Assembly (NCBI RefSeq): GCF_002224675.1 | Contig: NZ_NMPZ01000013.1 | Location: 1 to 64,000, forward strand | Direction of reading: 5' to 3' | Source of the DNA: Segatella copri | Lineage (GTDB): Bacteria; Bacteroidota; Bacteroidia; Bacteroidales; Bacteroidaceae | DNA length: 64,000 bases | In this document: positions 8,259-16,441 of the stretch, one piece after another | Layout: each line of letters begins with the position of its first letter | How positions within the stretch are numbered: position 1 is the first letter of the stretch | Translations under genes and position numbers: made by a program | Notes under the pieces: model-generated | Databases searched by the model: none | What the model was told of the DNA's origin: nothing | What the model saw: only the letters and a program-made list of their open reading frames with translations

Positions 8259-9548
8259 ATGAAAAAGAACATTTTATCTCTAGCAGCTCTGGCAATAATG
8301 ATGTTGCCAAGTGACATGCAAGCACAGAATTTCGACGACTATTTCGTTGACAAGACTTTGAGAATAGACTATACTTTTGCCGGCAACAAAACCCAGCAGA
8401 TGATAGCTGTAGATGAGCTAAACGTAATGCCTCGATGGTATGGAAAGAAACAGCGACTCAGTGAGCTACCAGTAGAAGGCAATGGTCAGATTATAGTTAA
8501 AGATCATCGCACAGGTAAGGTTATTTATCGTAACTCATTCTCTACCCTGTTTCAGGAATGGCTCTCAGAGCCAGAGTCTGCCGGCAACACCAAGAGTTTC
8601 GAGAATGTATTCCTCGTACCGATGCCTAAGGACACTATTGATGTGACACTCGACTTGCGCAACAACCGTCGTGAGATCATGACCTCTCTCACTCACCAAG
8701 TTGCACCAAGCGACATTCTGATTCACCACAAGGGCGAAAAGCCAACGCCATACGAGACCTTGCAGCAAGCAGCTGATACTACCCGCTGCATCCACATCGC
8801 CTACGTAGCTGAAGGTTATACGGAAGAGGAAATGCCAATATTCCTTCAGGATGCAAAAGAAGCAAACGAAGCCATTTTTAATCACGAACCTTTCAAGAGT
8901 ATGAGAGACAGGTTCAATGTAGTTGCAGTAAAATCAGCATCTCTTGAAAGTGGCACAAGCGAACCTGGCAAGGGTATATGGAAGAAAACTGCTTTAAGTT
9001 CACATTTTGACACATTCTATAGTGAGAGATACCTCACCACACTTCATCTCAAAGACCTGCACGACTGTCTGGCTGGCACCCCATACGAACATATCATCGT
9101 ATTGGTTAATTCTACAAGATATGGTGGAGGCGGAATTCTCAATTCCTACAATCTCACCACCTGCCACCAGAAATGGTTTAAGCCTGTTGTAGTGCATGAA
9201 TTCGGTCATTCTTTTGCCGGACTTGCTGACGAATATGCCTATGAGAGCGAGCAGGTACCGATGTATCCTCATGATGTTGAGCCATGGGAAAAAAATATCA
9301 CCACATTGGCAAACTTTCACGGAAAATGGGAAGATATGATCAAGAAGGGTACAAAGATTCCTACCCCACTTTCTAAAAAGGCGAAAGAGGCAGTAAGCAA
9401 AGTTGGTGTTTTTGAAGGTGCAGGCTATAGTCCAAAGGGAGTGTATCGCGGTGTACAAGATTGCCGTATGCGCATCAACGAGACACCAGAGTTCTGCATA
9501 GTATGCAAGAAAGCTCTACAAGACATCATCGACTTTTACACCAAATAG
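8259..9548 (+). CDS. Secreted M64-family (IgA peptidase-like) metallopeptidase
   Basis: 429 aa. Signal peptide at ~1-22 ending QAQ. The zinc motif HEFGHSFAGLADEY (H313, E314, H317, Asp six residues on) is diagnostic of peptidase family M64, founded on Clostridium ramosum IgA protease. An N-terminal ~110-residue beta-rich region (FDDYFVDKTLRIDYTFAG) is the M64 N-domain typical of Bacteroidales. The M64 fold does not prove IgA cleavage. It is 91 nt downstream of the glucosaminidase with no clear promoter, so readthrough is possible. Confidence 0.88.
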   Translation: MKKNILSLAALAIMMLPSDMQAQNFDDYFVDKTLRIDYTFAGNKTQQMIAVDELNVMPRWYGKKQRLSELPVEGNGQIIVKDHRTGKVIYRNSFSTLFQEWLSEPESAGNTKSFENVFLVPMPKDTIDVTLDLRNNRREIMTSLTHQVAPSDILIHHKGEKPTPYETLQQAADTTRCIHIAYVAEGYTEEEMPIFLQDAKEANEAIFNHEPFKSMRDRFNVVAVKSASLESGTSEPGKGIWKKTALSSHFDTFYSERYLTTLHLKDLHDCLAGTPYEHIIVLVNSTRYGGGGILNSYNLTTCHQKWFKPVVVHEFGHSFAGLADEYAYESEQVPMYPHDVEPWEKNITTLANFHGKWEDMIKKGTKIPTPLSKKAKEAVSKVGVFEGAGYSPKGVYRGVQDCRMRINETPEFCIVCKKALQDIIDFYTK

Positions 9549-9624
9549 ATAGAGAGGAATCAGGAGCCCCAAGCTCCCATTATCCAAGAACAATAATAAT
9601 TAATGAAATAAACACCAATCGCTT

Positions 9625-10107
9625 ATGAAAGAGCAATCCTTAAACATCCAGTATCAGGTAGCTCAGTTAGATGAACTGAGCGACATTGAGCAGCAATTGG
9701 TAAAGAAAGCCATGGAGGCCACCAATAATTCTTATGCCAACTACAGCCACTTTCATGTAGGTGCAGCCTGCCTGTTGGCTGATGGCAGAATCGTAATTGG
9801 AGCCAATCAGGAAAATGCAGCCTTTCCATCCGGTCTCTGCGCTGAACGCAGTGCCATCTTCGGAGCCCAAAGCAACTATCCAGAGCAAGCTATCACGACT
9901 CTGGCCATAGCTGCCCGCAACGAGAATGGCTTCCTCAAAAGCCCGATCTCCCCATGTGGCGCATGCAGGCAGGTAATACTAGAGATGGAAGACCGATATC
10001 AGCAACCCGTTCGTATCTTGCTTTACGGAGAAAACTGCACCTATTGCTTTCACAGCATTAAGGACTTGCTTCCATTCTCATTCGTAGATGCCAATATGAA
10101 AGAATAA
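9625..10107 (+). CDS. cdd: Cytidine deaminase
   Basis: 160 aa. Converts cytidine and deoxycytidine to uridine forms for pyrimidine salvage. Zinc motifs: FHVGAACL, NxE within GANQENAAF, CAERSAIFGA (Zn Cys and proton-shuttle Glu), PCGACRQV (two Zn Cys). This three-Cys pattern marks the short tetrameric class. Convergent with the beta-helix lipoprotein across the terminator at 10152-10186. Confidence 0.95.
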   Translation: MKEQSLNIQYQVAQLDELSDIEQQLVKKAMEATNNSYANYSHFHVGAACLLADGRIVIGANQENAAFPSGLCAERSAIFGAQSNYPEQAITTLAIAARNENGFLKSPISPCGACRQVILEMEDRYQQPVRILLYGENCTYCFHSIKDLLPFSFVDANMKE

Positions 10108-10151
10108 GATTTTGGATTATTTCTTCAGATTAGTATTCATACAAACATATA

Positions 10152-10186
10152 AAAAGGCACGAATCCCCCAGGAATTCGTGCCTTTT
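10152..10186. terminator. Bidirectional terminator
   Basis: 13-bp stem AAAAGGCACGAAT (10152-10164) with ATTCGTGCCTTTT (10174-10186). The A/T flanks give a T-tract on both strands. It serves convergent cdd and the lipoprotein gene. Confidence 0.85.
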
Positions 10187-10207
10187 ATGTTATTTTTCTG
10201 TTTTATG

Positions 10208-11647
10208 TTATTCATCAAACTCATAACAGCCCGCATCCGGTTTATCATCACGAAGAACGCCCCGTCGGTCAGTAGGAAATGAAGTAGCAGCATCAGCCAC
10301 TCCTATGGCAGCCGATTCCTTGCGAAGCCTGAAATCATACTTCAAATTATCCGTATCAAATAATCGGAAATGTTTCTCCCCAAACTGAGTCGTATCCTTT
10401 AAGTTCTCATATATGGTATTCGTAAATTTCAAACTATCTTCAGTATTCATCTTTTCAGTACGAAGTACACAATGATCGAAGCAGAAATTACATTCTTCAT
10501 CGTTCTTCGGTGAAGTCCATACCACCTCATCATCATGGTATCCTGTAACTATAGAATTCATGACCTTGAAATTGAGAATCGGAGGAATAATTCCTATAGC
10601 TGTGGCACGACGCCCATCAAAAGGATAGAACTGAGCTATGGTACATCCGTTCACTTCCACATCACCACCCTTTACAAAAAGCGTATGATTCAAGGTGTTG
10701 GATAACTGACAATTATACAACTGCACCTTAGCCGAATCAACGGCAAGACCATACCCCTGGCAATTATGAATGGTAGAATGCCGTAAAAGAAGCTTCTGAC
10801 GAGTGACATCCGAACAAGGTTCTACCCTAATACCGTGATAAGCACTGTGGATGTCAGCATAGCTGATGACATTATCCGATGAAGAAGGCATGAAATGAAC
10901 ACCCTGCCACCGACCAGGCGTCCGATCATAAGGAAGATAGTCGAACATATGATCCATACGATCTCCCCGCATCACCACCTCATTATCTTTCTCTCCCAAG
11001 ATACGCAACGAACCATAAACATCAAGTCCGGCATTCTCATGAAAATAGAAATGCGTACCAGGCCCAACAGATAGCGTTACGAGACTATCAACAACCATTC
11101 CGCCATACACAACAACAGGGCGGTTGCACTGAATCGTAGTATCTTTCCCGATTCGAAGGTTTTTGCATAAAACAGCATCCCAGGAGTAAGCTTTTAAGTT
11201 TACTTTCTGCTGCACCCCACTTTCCAATGTAAAGAGCAGATTATCCTCCACCAACTGAGGTGAATTCTGATATTGCTGATGCGAAGTAAGTTCTACGAAA
11301 ACACGAACACTATCGCCCTTTCTCACCTCTATATCCTGAGTCTGATAGCCGGCAGTCGATCCTAGGAACGAGCCATCCACATTTACCCGAAATCCCGTTT
11401 GGTTACCATTTTCCAGTCTGACAGTAGAACAACGCAGCGACTTTCCCGAACGATTATACACCCAAAAACTTCGAGTAGGTGTAGGCACATTCGAGAATGT
11501 AGTATCCAGGCTTACTGTATCTGCAGAAAACGCAAGCAAGTGAGAACGTGACGAAGAAAAGCTCTCCTCATCAGCACAACCAGCCATCGCAACAGAAGCC
11601 ATACAAGCGATAATGATATTATAAAAAAATCCCTTTTTCCGTTTCAT
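10208..11647 (-). CDS. Right-handed beta-helix lipoprotein
   Basis: 479 aa. A lipoprotein signal peptide ends at C24 (AMAGC); the following ADEES acidic stretch resembles the Bacteroidota surface-export signal, so it is probably outer-leaflet exposed. Residues ~150-400 hold PbH1-like repeats (YGGMVVDS, LDVYGSLRI, LLRHSTIHNCQGYGLAV, VQLYNCQLSN, VEVNGCTIAQF). No catalytic residues are recognisable, so the ligand is unknown. The start codon lies in the loop of the 16-bp hairpin 11628-11671 that acts as the lrgB terminator; the first codons after ATG are encoded by the hairpin arm and its T-tract. No other Met would leave an intact signal peptide. Confidence 0.8.
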   Translation of the reverse strand: MKRKKGFFYNIIIACMASVAMAGCADEESFSSSRSHLLAFSADTVSLDTTFSNVPTPTRSFWVYNRSGKSLRCSTVRLENGNQTGFRVNVDGSFLGSTAGYQTQDIEVRKGDSVRVFVELTSHQQYQNSPQLVEDNLLFTLESGVQQKVNLKAYSWDAVLCKNLRIGKDTTIQCNRPVVVYGGMVVDSLVTLSVGPGTHFYFHENAGLDVYGSLRILGEKDNEVVMRGDRMDHMFDYLPYDRTPGRWQGVHFMPSSSDNVISYADIHSAYHGIRVEPCSDVTRQKLLLRHSTIHNCQGYGLAVDSAKVQLYNCQLSNTLNHTLFVKGGDVEVNGCTIAQFYPFDGRRATAIGIIPPILNFKVMNSIVTGYHDDEVVWTSPKNDEECNFCFDHCVLRTEKMNTEDSLKFTNTIYENLKDTTQFGEKHFRLFDTDNLKYDFRLRKESAAIGVADAATSFPTDRRGVLRDDKPDAGCYEFDE

Positions 11648-11671
11648 ATTTATAGAACGGAAAAAGGGATT
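11628..11671 (-). terminator. lrgB terminator overlapping the next gene's start codon
   Basis: Perfect 16-bp stem (11671-11656 with 11643-11628, minus strand), 12-nt loop containing the ATG at 11645-11647, then seven T. A canonical intrinsic terminator for lrgAB, yet the descending arm and T-run encode Lys/Arg-rich codons and Phe-Phe of the lipoprotein signal peptide. See findings. Confidence 0.75.
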
Positions 11672-11732
11672 AAATATTGTATTACTCTAACCATTCTCAG
11701 GTTAGCAGTTTTCCAAGAAAACCAATATCCTG

Positions 11733-12425
11733 CTACATAAACATAGCAAAGATAGAAGAACCTATTACGGTCATCACACCACAAACCACGATGGACAAGC
11801 TACTCATTGCACCTTCAATAGTACCCATCTCCATAGCTTTAGCCGTACCCAAGGCGTGAGCAGAACAACCGATGGCAATACCCTTGGCAATAGGTTCCTT
11901 GATACAAAGCAGCTTGAGAAACTTCTCTGCAAAGATATTGCCTATCACACCTGTAATGATGATTACGACAACCGTTACAGAAACATGACCACCCAATTCC
12001 TCAGAAACACCAATACCGATGGCTGTGGTGATGGATTTTGGCAAGAATGTAACATAGGCTGCATGGTCGAAGTGGAACACCAAAGCCAGAAGAAGTACAG
12101 AGCAGAGACTTGCCAAGACACCCGACAAGATACCAATGAGCACAGCACGGTAATTCTTCTTCAGCAATTCTACCTGCTGATAAAGCGGAACTGCCAGACA
12201 GATGGTAGCCGGGGTAAGCAGATAACTAATGATATTGGCACCCGCATTGTAAGTCTTATAATCAACTCCCGTAATCAGCAAGGTACAAATAACCAAAATG
12301 ATGGAAATCAGCAACGGATTCATCAAAGACCATCCTGTTTTAATCTTCAAAAGCAATCCGATGGCGTAAGCAGCCAAACTGATCAGAACACCAAAAAAGA
12401 CAGAATCCTGAAACAAGGAAATCAT
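11733..12425 (-). CDS. lrgB: LrgB/CidB-family membrane protein
   Basis: 230 aa. Start chosen at MISLFQ because a strong SD (AGGAGG) sits just upstream and the ATGA overlap with lrgA is exact; a longer frame upstream is only the lrgA antiframe. About 6-7 transmembrane segments. The conserved LrgB patches GVSEELGGH and GCSAHALGTAKA are present. LrgAB proteins act in holin-like control of murein hydrolases or, in some bacteria, in pyruvate or glycolate transport; which applies here is not visible. Confidence 0.9.
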   Translation of the reverse strand: MISLFQDSVFFGVLISLAAYAIGLLLKIKTGWSLMNPLLISIILVICTLLITGVDYKTYNAGANIISYLLTPATICLAVPLYQQVELLKKNYRAVLIGILSGVLASLCSVLLLALVFHFDHAAYVTFLPKSITTAIGIGVSEELGGHVSVTVVVIIITGVIGNIFAEKFLKLLCIKEPIAKGIAIGCSAHALGTAKAMEMGTIEGAMSSLSIVVCGVMTVIGSSIFAMFM

Positions 12426-12781
12426 TTTTTTGCCTCCTTTCCTCTTTTGATAACAAACTGAGTGAACCATCCAGAAACAGCCATCACCACAAAAGTACTG
12501 ACAACAGTCACAACAATATACTGCAACCATGCACTGGCAATAGAATGCCATGAGTCGATGAGTCCCACAGCTGCCGGAATAAACATCACTGGCATTACGG
12601 CAATGAGGAAACTGCTGGTTTCCCTTATATGTTTCACCTTGATAACCTTAAGTTCCAATGCCGCAAACAACAAGACAATACCATAAATACTGGCAGGTAT
12701 CGGCAACGGCAACAGATAATGGAGCAATTCTCCTGCGAAAGAGAACGCTATGATAATTAAAAACTGAATTAAAAGTTTCAT
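12422..12781 (-). CDS. lrgA: LrgA/CidA-family holin-like protein
   Basis: 119 aa, four hydrophobic helices with a short charged C-terminus (VIKRGKEAKK). The motif LLPLPIPASIYG is diagnostic of LrgA/CidA. Its stop overlaps the lrgB start (ATGA). It lies 58 nt after the cytidylate-kinase-like gene, so a kinase-lrgA-lrgB unit is likely. Confidence 0.88.
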   Translation of the reverse strand: MKLLIQFLIIIAFSFAGELLHYLLPLPIPASIYGIVLLFAALELKVIKVKHIRETSSFLIAVMPVMFIPAAVGLIDSWHSIASAWLQYIVVTVVSTFVVMAVSGWFTQFVIKRGKEAKK

Positions 12782-12839
12782 CCTAAATACAAATTACTTT
12801 AAATATTAAGTAAGCATCATTATTACCAATAAGCCAAAC

Positions 12840-13409
12840 TTACAAAACTGCTTCCGCATAAGAAACAATCGCTTGTGCCGTTTTCTCCACACCTAAGCGA
12901 ACCGTATCCAGACAAACGTCATAATCGTTGGCATTTCCCCAAGTCAACCCCGTATAGTAACTATGATAAGCCACACGGCAATCATCTACATGTTCCACAA
13001 ACTCAGTCGCCTCAGCATAAGAAAGCTTCTGCTCCTCCTTGATCTCCGCAATACGAGCCTTTACATCACCCTTGAGGAACACCGACACCAAGTCTTTGCG
13101 TTCACGGAAGATGTAATTGCCACAACGCCCGATAACGACACAATTCTCCTGTCCTATCATATCAGCCAAGACACGAAGAGGTTTTTCTGTGAGTAATCTT
13201 TGATTCTCACCCAGGGAAGACATTGAAAAGAGCAGTTCGTCAGCAGGATCTTCATCGAAGAAAGCTTCCATTTCATCCAAGACTCCACGCTCTTCCGCCA
13301 TTTCCATCAAATTCTTACGGGTATAAAACGGAATACCATAATGTTCTGCAAGCAATCTGCCTACCCGAACAGCACCACATCCACATTGGCGCGCAATCGT
13401 AATAATCAT
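12840..13409 (-). CDS. Cytidylate-kinase-like protein
   Basis: 189 aa. Begins MIITIARQCGCGAVRVG, where the phosphate loop of the cytidylate-kinase-2 family (usually ISRQxGSGG) appears as RQCGCGAVRVG. Later VVIGRCGNYIF and a KGDVKARI lid-like segment match the family. The nucleotide substrate is uncertain; this group is distinct from canonical Cmk. No clear TAnnTTTG lies between it and the upstream tRNA terminator, so its promoter is unassigned. Confidence 0.75.
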   Translation of the reverse strand: MIITIARQCGCGAVRVGRLLAEHYGIPFYTRKNLMEMAEERGVLDEMEAFFDEDPADELLFSMSSLGENQRLLTEKPLRVLADMIGQENCVVIGRCGNYIFRERKDLVSVFLKGDVKARIAEIKEEQKLSYAEATEFVEHVDDCRVAYHSYYTGLTWGNANDYDVCLDTVRLGVEKTAQAIVSYAEAVL

Positions 13410-13445
13410 GATAGTATAAATTTTAAATTTAACGTATATAAAGCA

Positions 13446-13481
13446 AGAAAGCTAAGAAGATTTGATTCTTCTTAGCTTTCT
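13446..13481 (-). terminator. Terminator of the tRNA-Pro cluster
   Basis: 15-bp perfect stem (13446-13460 with 13467-13481, 6-nt loop), 4 nt beyond the last tRNA. Confidence 0.85.
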
Positions 13482-13485
13482 AAAG

Positions 13486-13559
13486 TCGGGGCGACAGGAT
13501 TCGAACCTGCGACCACCTGTTCCCAAAACAGGAGCGCTACCGGGCTGCGCTACACCCCG
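13486..13559 (-). tRNA. tRNA-Pro (TGG), copy 3 in transcription order
   Basis: 74-nt cloverleaf. Acceptor CGGGGTG pairs with CGCCCCG, discriminator A. Anticodon loop TTTGGGA gives TGG. T-arm GGTTCGAATCC. No encoded CCA. Confidence 0.95.
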
Positions 13560-13598
13560 TTTTACTAGAGCAATTTACTTTCAGAAAGACTTGATAAG

Positions 13599-13672
13599 TC
13601 GGGGCGACAGGATTCGAACCTGCGACCACCTGTTCCCAAAACAGGAGCGCTACCGGGCTGCGCTACACCCCG
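13599..13672 (-). tRNA. tRNA-Pro (TGG), copy 2
   Basis: Identical 74-nt copy. The spacers on either side (39 and 35 nt) resemble each other (ctagag...ac...tcaga...acttga), so gene and spacer were duplicated together. Confidence 0.95.
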
Positions 13673-13707
13673 CTTATACTAGAGTAGTTACCATCAGAGA
13701 CTTGAAG

Positions 13708-13781
13708 TCGGGGCGACAGGATTCGAACCTGCGACCACCTGTTCCCAAAACAGGAGCGCTACCGGGCTGCGCTACACCCCG
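13708..13781 (-). tRNA. tRNA-Pro (TGG), copy 1 (promoter-proximal)
   Basis: Identical 74-nt copy, closest to the promoter at 13841-13872. Confidence 0.95.
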
Positions 13782-13840
13782 CTTTCTTCTCACAATGAAA
13801 TTACTTCTTTGCTGTAAGCATCATTTCTGAATTGCGGGTG

Positions 13841-13872
13841 CAAAGGTACAACATTTTTCTTATTCCACCAAA
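13841..13872 (-). promoter_or_regulatory. tRNA-Pro cluster promoter
   Basis: -7 box TACCTTTG (13841-13848), 20-nt spacer, -33 TTTG (13869-13872) within GAAAAATTTGGTGGAAT, identical over 17 nt to the rRNA promoter. Confidence 0.85.
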
Positions 13873-13922
13873 TTTTTCAGCAACTTTTTTTGTAAAAATA
13901 TGCATTTATTCAGTTTTTTCCT

Positions 13923-13957
13923 AAAAAAAGGGCAACTTCCGAAGAAATTGCCCCTTT
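13923..13957 (-). terminator. Terminator after serine palmitoyltransferase
   Basis: On the minus strand GGGCAATTTC-TTCG-GAAGTTGCCC, then seven T. The TTCG tetraloop and T-tract are typical of intrinsic terminators. Confidence 0.85.
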
Positions 13958-13959
13958 AT

Positions 13960-13972
13960 ACCTTATTATATA
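13960..13972 (+). repeat. 13-bp motif, copy 3
   Basis: Exact copy, between the spt stop and its terminator. Confidence 0.7.
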
Positions 13973-14012
13973 TGACGATTGATGAATTTTCAGCAACCGC
14001 ATTGTTTTGCTA

Positions 14013-15206
14013 TTACGCCTTGATGATGCCTTCCTCTACGAAAATCTTCTTCAAAATCTCAACAGCCTTCTCTACCTGCTCTCTTGTATGAGTAGCCATA
14101 AGAGCAAAACGCACCAATGTGTCCTGAGGAGCACATGCTGGTGGGATAACAGGATTGATGAACACACCTGCATCATAAGCCAGCTTGGTAACAACGAATG
14201 TCTTCTCTGCATCACGAACGTAGAGAGGAATGATAGGACTCTCAGTCTCACCAATCTCGAAACCCTCCTCACGGAAACGCTTCAAAGCATAGTTGGTAAC
14301 ATCCCAAAGATTCTCAAAACGCTCTGGCTCATTCTGAATGATGTGGAGTGCCTCAAGCGCTGCTGCTGTAGCTGCTGGAGTATTAGATGCACTGAAGATG
14401 TAAGTACGGCAGTTGTGACGGAGGAAATTGATGGTATCCTTATCTGATGCGATGAAACCACCGATAGATGCCAGACTCTTAGAGAAGGTACCCATGATGA
14501 GATCTACCTCATCGGTCAGACCGAAATGATCGCAGACACCACGTCCCTGCTTACCAAACACGCCAAGACCATGAGCCTCATCTACCATGATAGAGCAGTT
14601 GTACTTATGCTTCAGCTTCACGATCTCTGGCAAATTAGCCAAATCGCCCTCCATAGAGAACACGCCATCCACAACGATGAGCTTGACTGCATCCTCAGGA
14701 AGCTTAGAGAGCACGCGCTCCAAATCTTCCATATCGTTGTGCTTGTAGTGAAGCTGGGTAGCGAATGAAAGACGACGGCCATCTACGATACTGGCGTGGT
14801 CACGATCGTCACAGATGATATAGTCGTTACGACCTACAACACATGCCAACACACCCTGATTTACAGAGAAACCAGTAGAGAAGCACAATGTCTCATCCTT
14901 GCCCATAAACTCAGCAAGCTCTTTTTCGAGCTGCACATGCAAATCGAGTGTACCATTGAGGAAGCGGCTACCAGCACAGCCTGAGCCGTACTTGTCAAGA
15001 GCAGCCTTAGCTGCATCGATAACACGCTGATCATTTGTCAAACCCTGGTAAGCATTAGAACCGAACATCAGGATCTTGTGACCGTCGATGTCAGTTACCT
15101 CTGTCATCTGCTTACTTGTAATCTCACGGAAGTATGGATACACACCGGCTTCCATATACTTCTGAGGTACACGATAATTCTTGTATCTTTCTTGTAATTG
15201 TCCCAT
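14013..15206 (-). CDS. spt: Serine palmitoyltransferase (alpha-oxoamine synthase)
   Basis: 397 aa PLP enzyme condensing L-serine with a fatty acyl-CoA to 3-ketosphinganine, the first step of sphingolipid synthesis. Fold-type I signatures: H137 in DRDHAS (stacks on PLP), D209-E210-A211-H212, and the PLP lysine K243 in GTFSKSLASIGG. The sequence (GSGCAGSRFLNGTLDLH, FSMEGDLANLP) is that of the Bacteroidota SPT group. Related KBL (glycine C-acetyltransferase) and BioF share this fold and many annotations say KBL. I prefer SPT because of the close match to the Bacteroides enzyme as I remember it and the lineage's sphingolipids. Own promoter and terminator. Confidence 0.8.
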   Translation of the reverse strand: MGQLQERYKNYRVPQKYMEAGVYPYFREITSKQMTEVTDIDGHKILMFGSNAYQGLTNDQRVIDAAKAALDKYGSGCAGSRFLNGTLDLHVQLEKELAEFMGKDETLCFSTGFSVNQGVLACVVGRNDYIICDDRDHASIVDGRRLSFATQLHYKHNDMEDLERVLSKLPEDAVKLIVVDGVFSMEGDLANLPEIVKLKHKYNCSIMVDEAHGLGVFGKQGRGVCDHFGLTDEVDLIMGTFSKSLASIGGFIASDKDTINFLRHNCRTYIFSASNTPAATAAALEALHIIQNEPERFENLWDVTNYALKRFREEGFEIGETESPIIPLYVRDAEKTFVVTKLAYDAGVFINPVIPPACAPQDTLVRFALMATHTREQVEKAVEILKKIFVEEGIIKA

Positions 15207-15258
15207 TATAATAGGTGTACTTTATTTCTATTTTAATTTATTTTCTAGTTTCAGGCTG

Positions 15259-15266
15259 CAAAGATA
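15259..15266 (-). promoter_or_regulatory. spt promoter -7 box
   Basis: TATCTTTG on the minus strand, about 53 nt before the spt ATG; divergent from the lipid kinase promoter about 100 bp away. Confidence 0.7.
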
Positions 15267-15359
15267 CAAAAAAAGATTAATAAAACCGCTTTTTTCCTAA
15301 GAAAGTTTACTTTTATGCTTTTTTTAGTAGATATTTCTTGCCATTTTAGGGATTTTTAT

Positions 15360-15367
15360 TACTTTTG
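15360..15367 (+). promoter_or_regulatory. Lipid kinase promoter -7 box
   Basis: TACTTTTG, 30 nt before the ATG. Confidence 0.7.
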
Positions 15368-15397
15368 CAATTTAAAAAACAATTTCTTGACTAAGAT

Positions 15398-16438
15398 ATG
15401 AAAAAAAAGATAGTTTTCATCATGAACCCGATTTCTGGAACCAGCAGCAAAGCAGCGGTTCCCAGTTTGATAGATTCTACTTTGGACAAGGAGCAGTTCG
15501 AGTACGAGATAAAAATGACTGAAAGACCAGGACACGCCTCAGAACTGGCAGCCGAAGCCAGAGACAACCATGCAGACATTGTGGTTGCTGTAGGTGGCGA
15601 TGGTACCGTGAACGAGGTGGCCCGTTCCCTCGTCCATTCCGACTCAGCATTAGGTATTCTGCCTTGCGGCTCAGGAAACGGCCTGGCGCGCCACCTGCTG
15701 TTGCCAATGAACCTAAAGAAAAGCATTGAGCTCATCAACGCATGCAAAATACACGACCTTGACTACGGAGTCATCAACGAATACCCATTCTTCTGCACTT
15801 GCGGAATGGGCTTCGACGCCTTTGTCAGCATGAAGTTTGCAGAAAGCGGAAAGCGTGGGCCGATCAGCTATGCAGAAAACATTCTGAGAGAAGGCTTGAA
15901 ATATGAGCCAGAAACATATACTCTGGAAGATGAGACTGGAACAAAACAATATAAAGCGTTTCTCATCTCATGTGCCAACGCTTCCCAATACGGCAACAAC
16001 GCCTATATTGCCCCACAGGCATCTATGAGCGATGGATTGATGGATGTGGTCATCATGGAACCGTTTGATGTCATCGAAGCTTCACAGGTTAGTTTCGACA
16101 TGTTCAACAAGACCCTCGACAAGAACTCGAAGATCAAGTCTTTCCGGTGCAAGAAGCTCCACATCACCCGCAGCAAGCCGGGTGTCATCCATTATGACGG
16201 CGACCCAGTGATGACTGGCGCCGACATAGATGTGCACATGGAAGAAAAAGGCATCAAGATGATTGTAAATCCGTTTGCAGACAAGAGTGTACGCAAGCCG
16301 AACATCATTCAATCAGCCTTTGCCGATTTCTTCAATGACATAAATATAGTGCGCGATGACATTCACAAAGACATCCAGCGCCAAAGCAAGCGAGTAGGAG
16401 CCATCAGCAAGCTCGTACAGAGAAAGCTGAATCTCTAG
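15398..16438 (+). CDS. DAGK-catalytic-domain lipid kinase (YegS/BmrU-like)
   Basis: 346 aa cytoplasmic or membrane-associated kinase. The nucleotide motif GGDGTVNEV is at 66-74 and GSGNGLARHL at 91-100, both hallmarks of the diacylglycerol/sphingosine kinase superfamily. A C-terminal beta-sandwich (HITRSKPGVIHYDGDP) carries the usual product-proximal YDGDP motif. The substrate is unknown: diacylglycerol, sphingoid base or ceramide are all possible. Its divergent position beside serine palmitoyltransferase makes a sphingolipid substrate worth testing. A ~45-aa amphipathic C-terminal extension (FADFFNDINIVRDDIHKDI) follows the core. Confidence 0.82.
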   Translation: MKKKIVFIMNPISGTSSKAAVPSLIDSTLDKEQFEYEIKMTERPGHASELAAEARDNHADIVVAVGGDGTVNEVARSLVHSDSALGILPCGSGNGLARHLLLPMNLKKSIELINACKIHDLDYGVINEYPFFCTCGMGFDAFVSMKFAESGKRGPISYAENILREGLKYEPETYTLEDETGTKQYKAFLISCANASQYGNNAYIAPQASMSDGLMDVVIMEPFDVIEASQVSFDMFNKTLDKNSKIKSFRCKKLHITRSKPGVIHYDGDPVMTGADIDVHMEEKGIKMIVNPFADKSVRKPNIIQSAFADFFNDINIVRDDIHKDIQRQSKRVGAISKLVQRKLNL

Positions 16439-16441
16439 CCC

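Noticed and set aside
13462..13830. Plus-strand frame across the tRNA-Pro genes
   Set aside because: It is a translation of three tRNA repeats (repeated [23 protein letters not shown] text).
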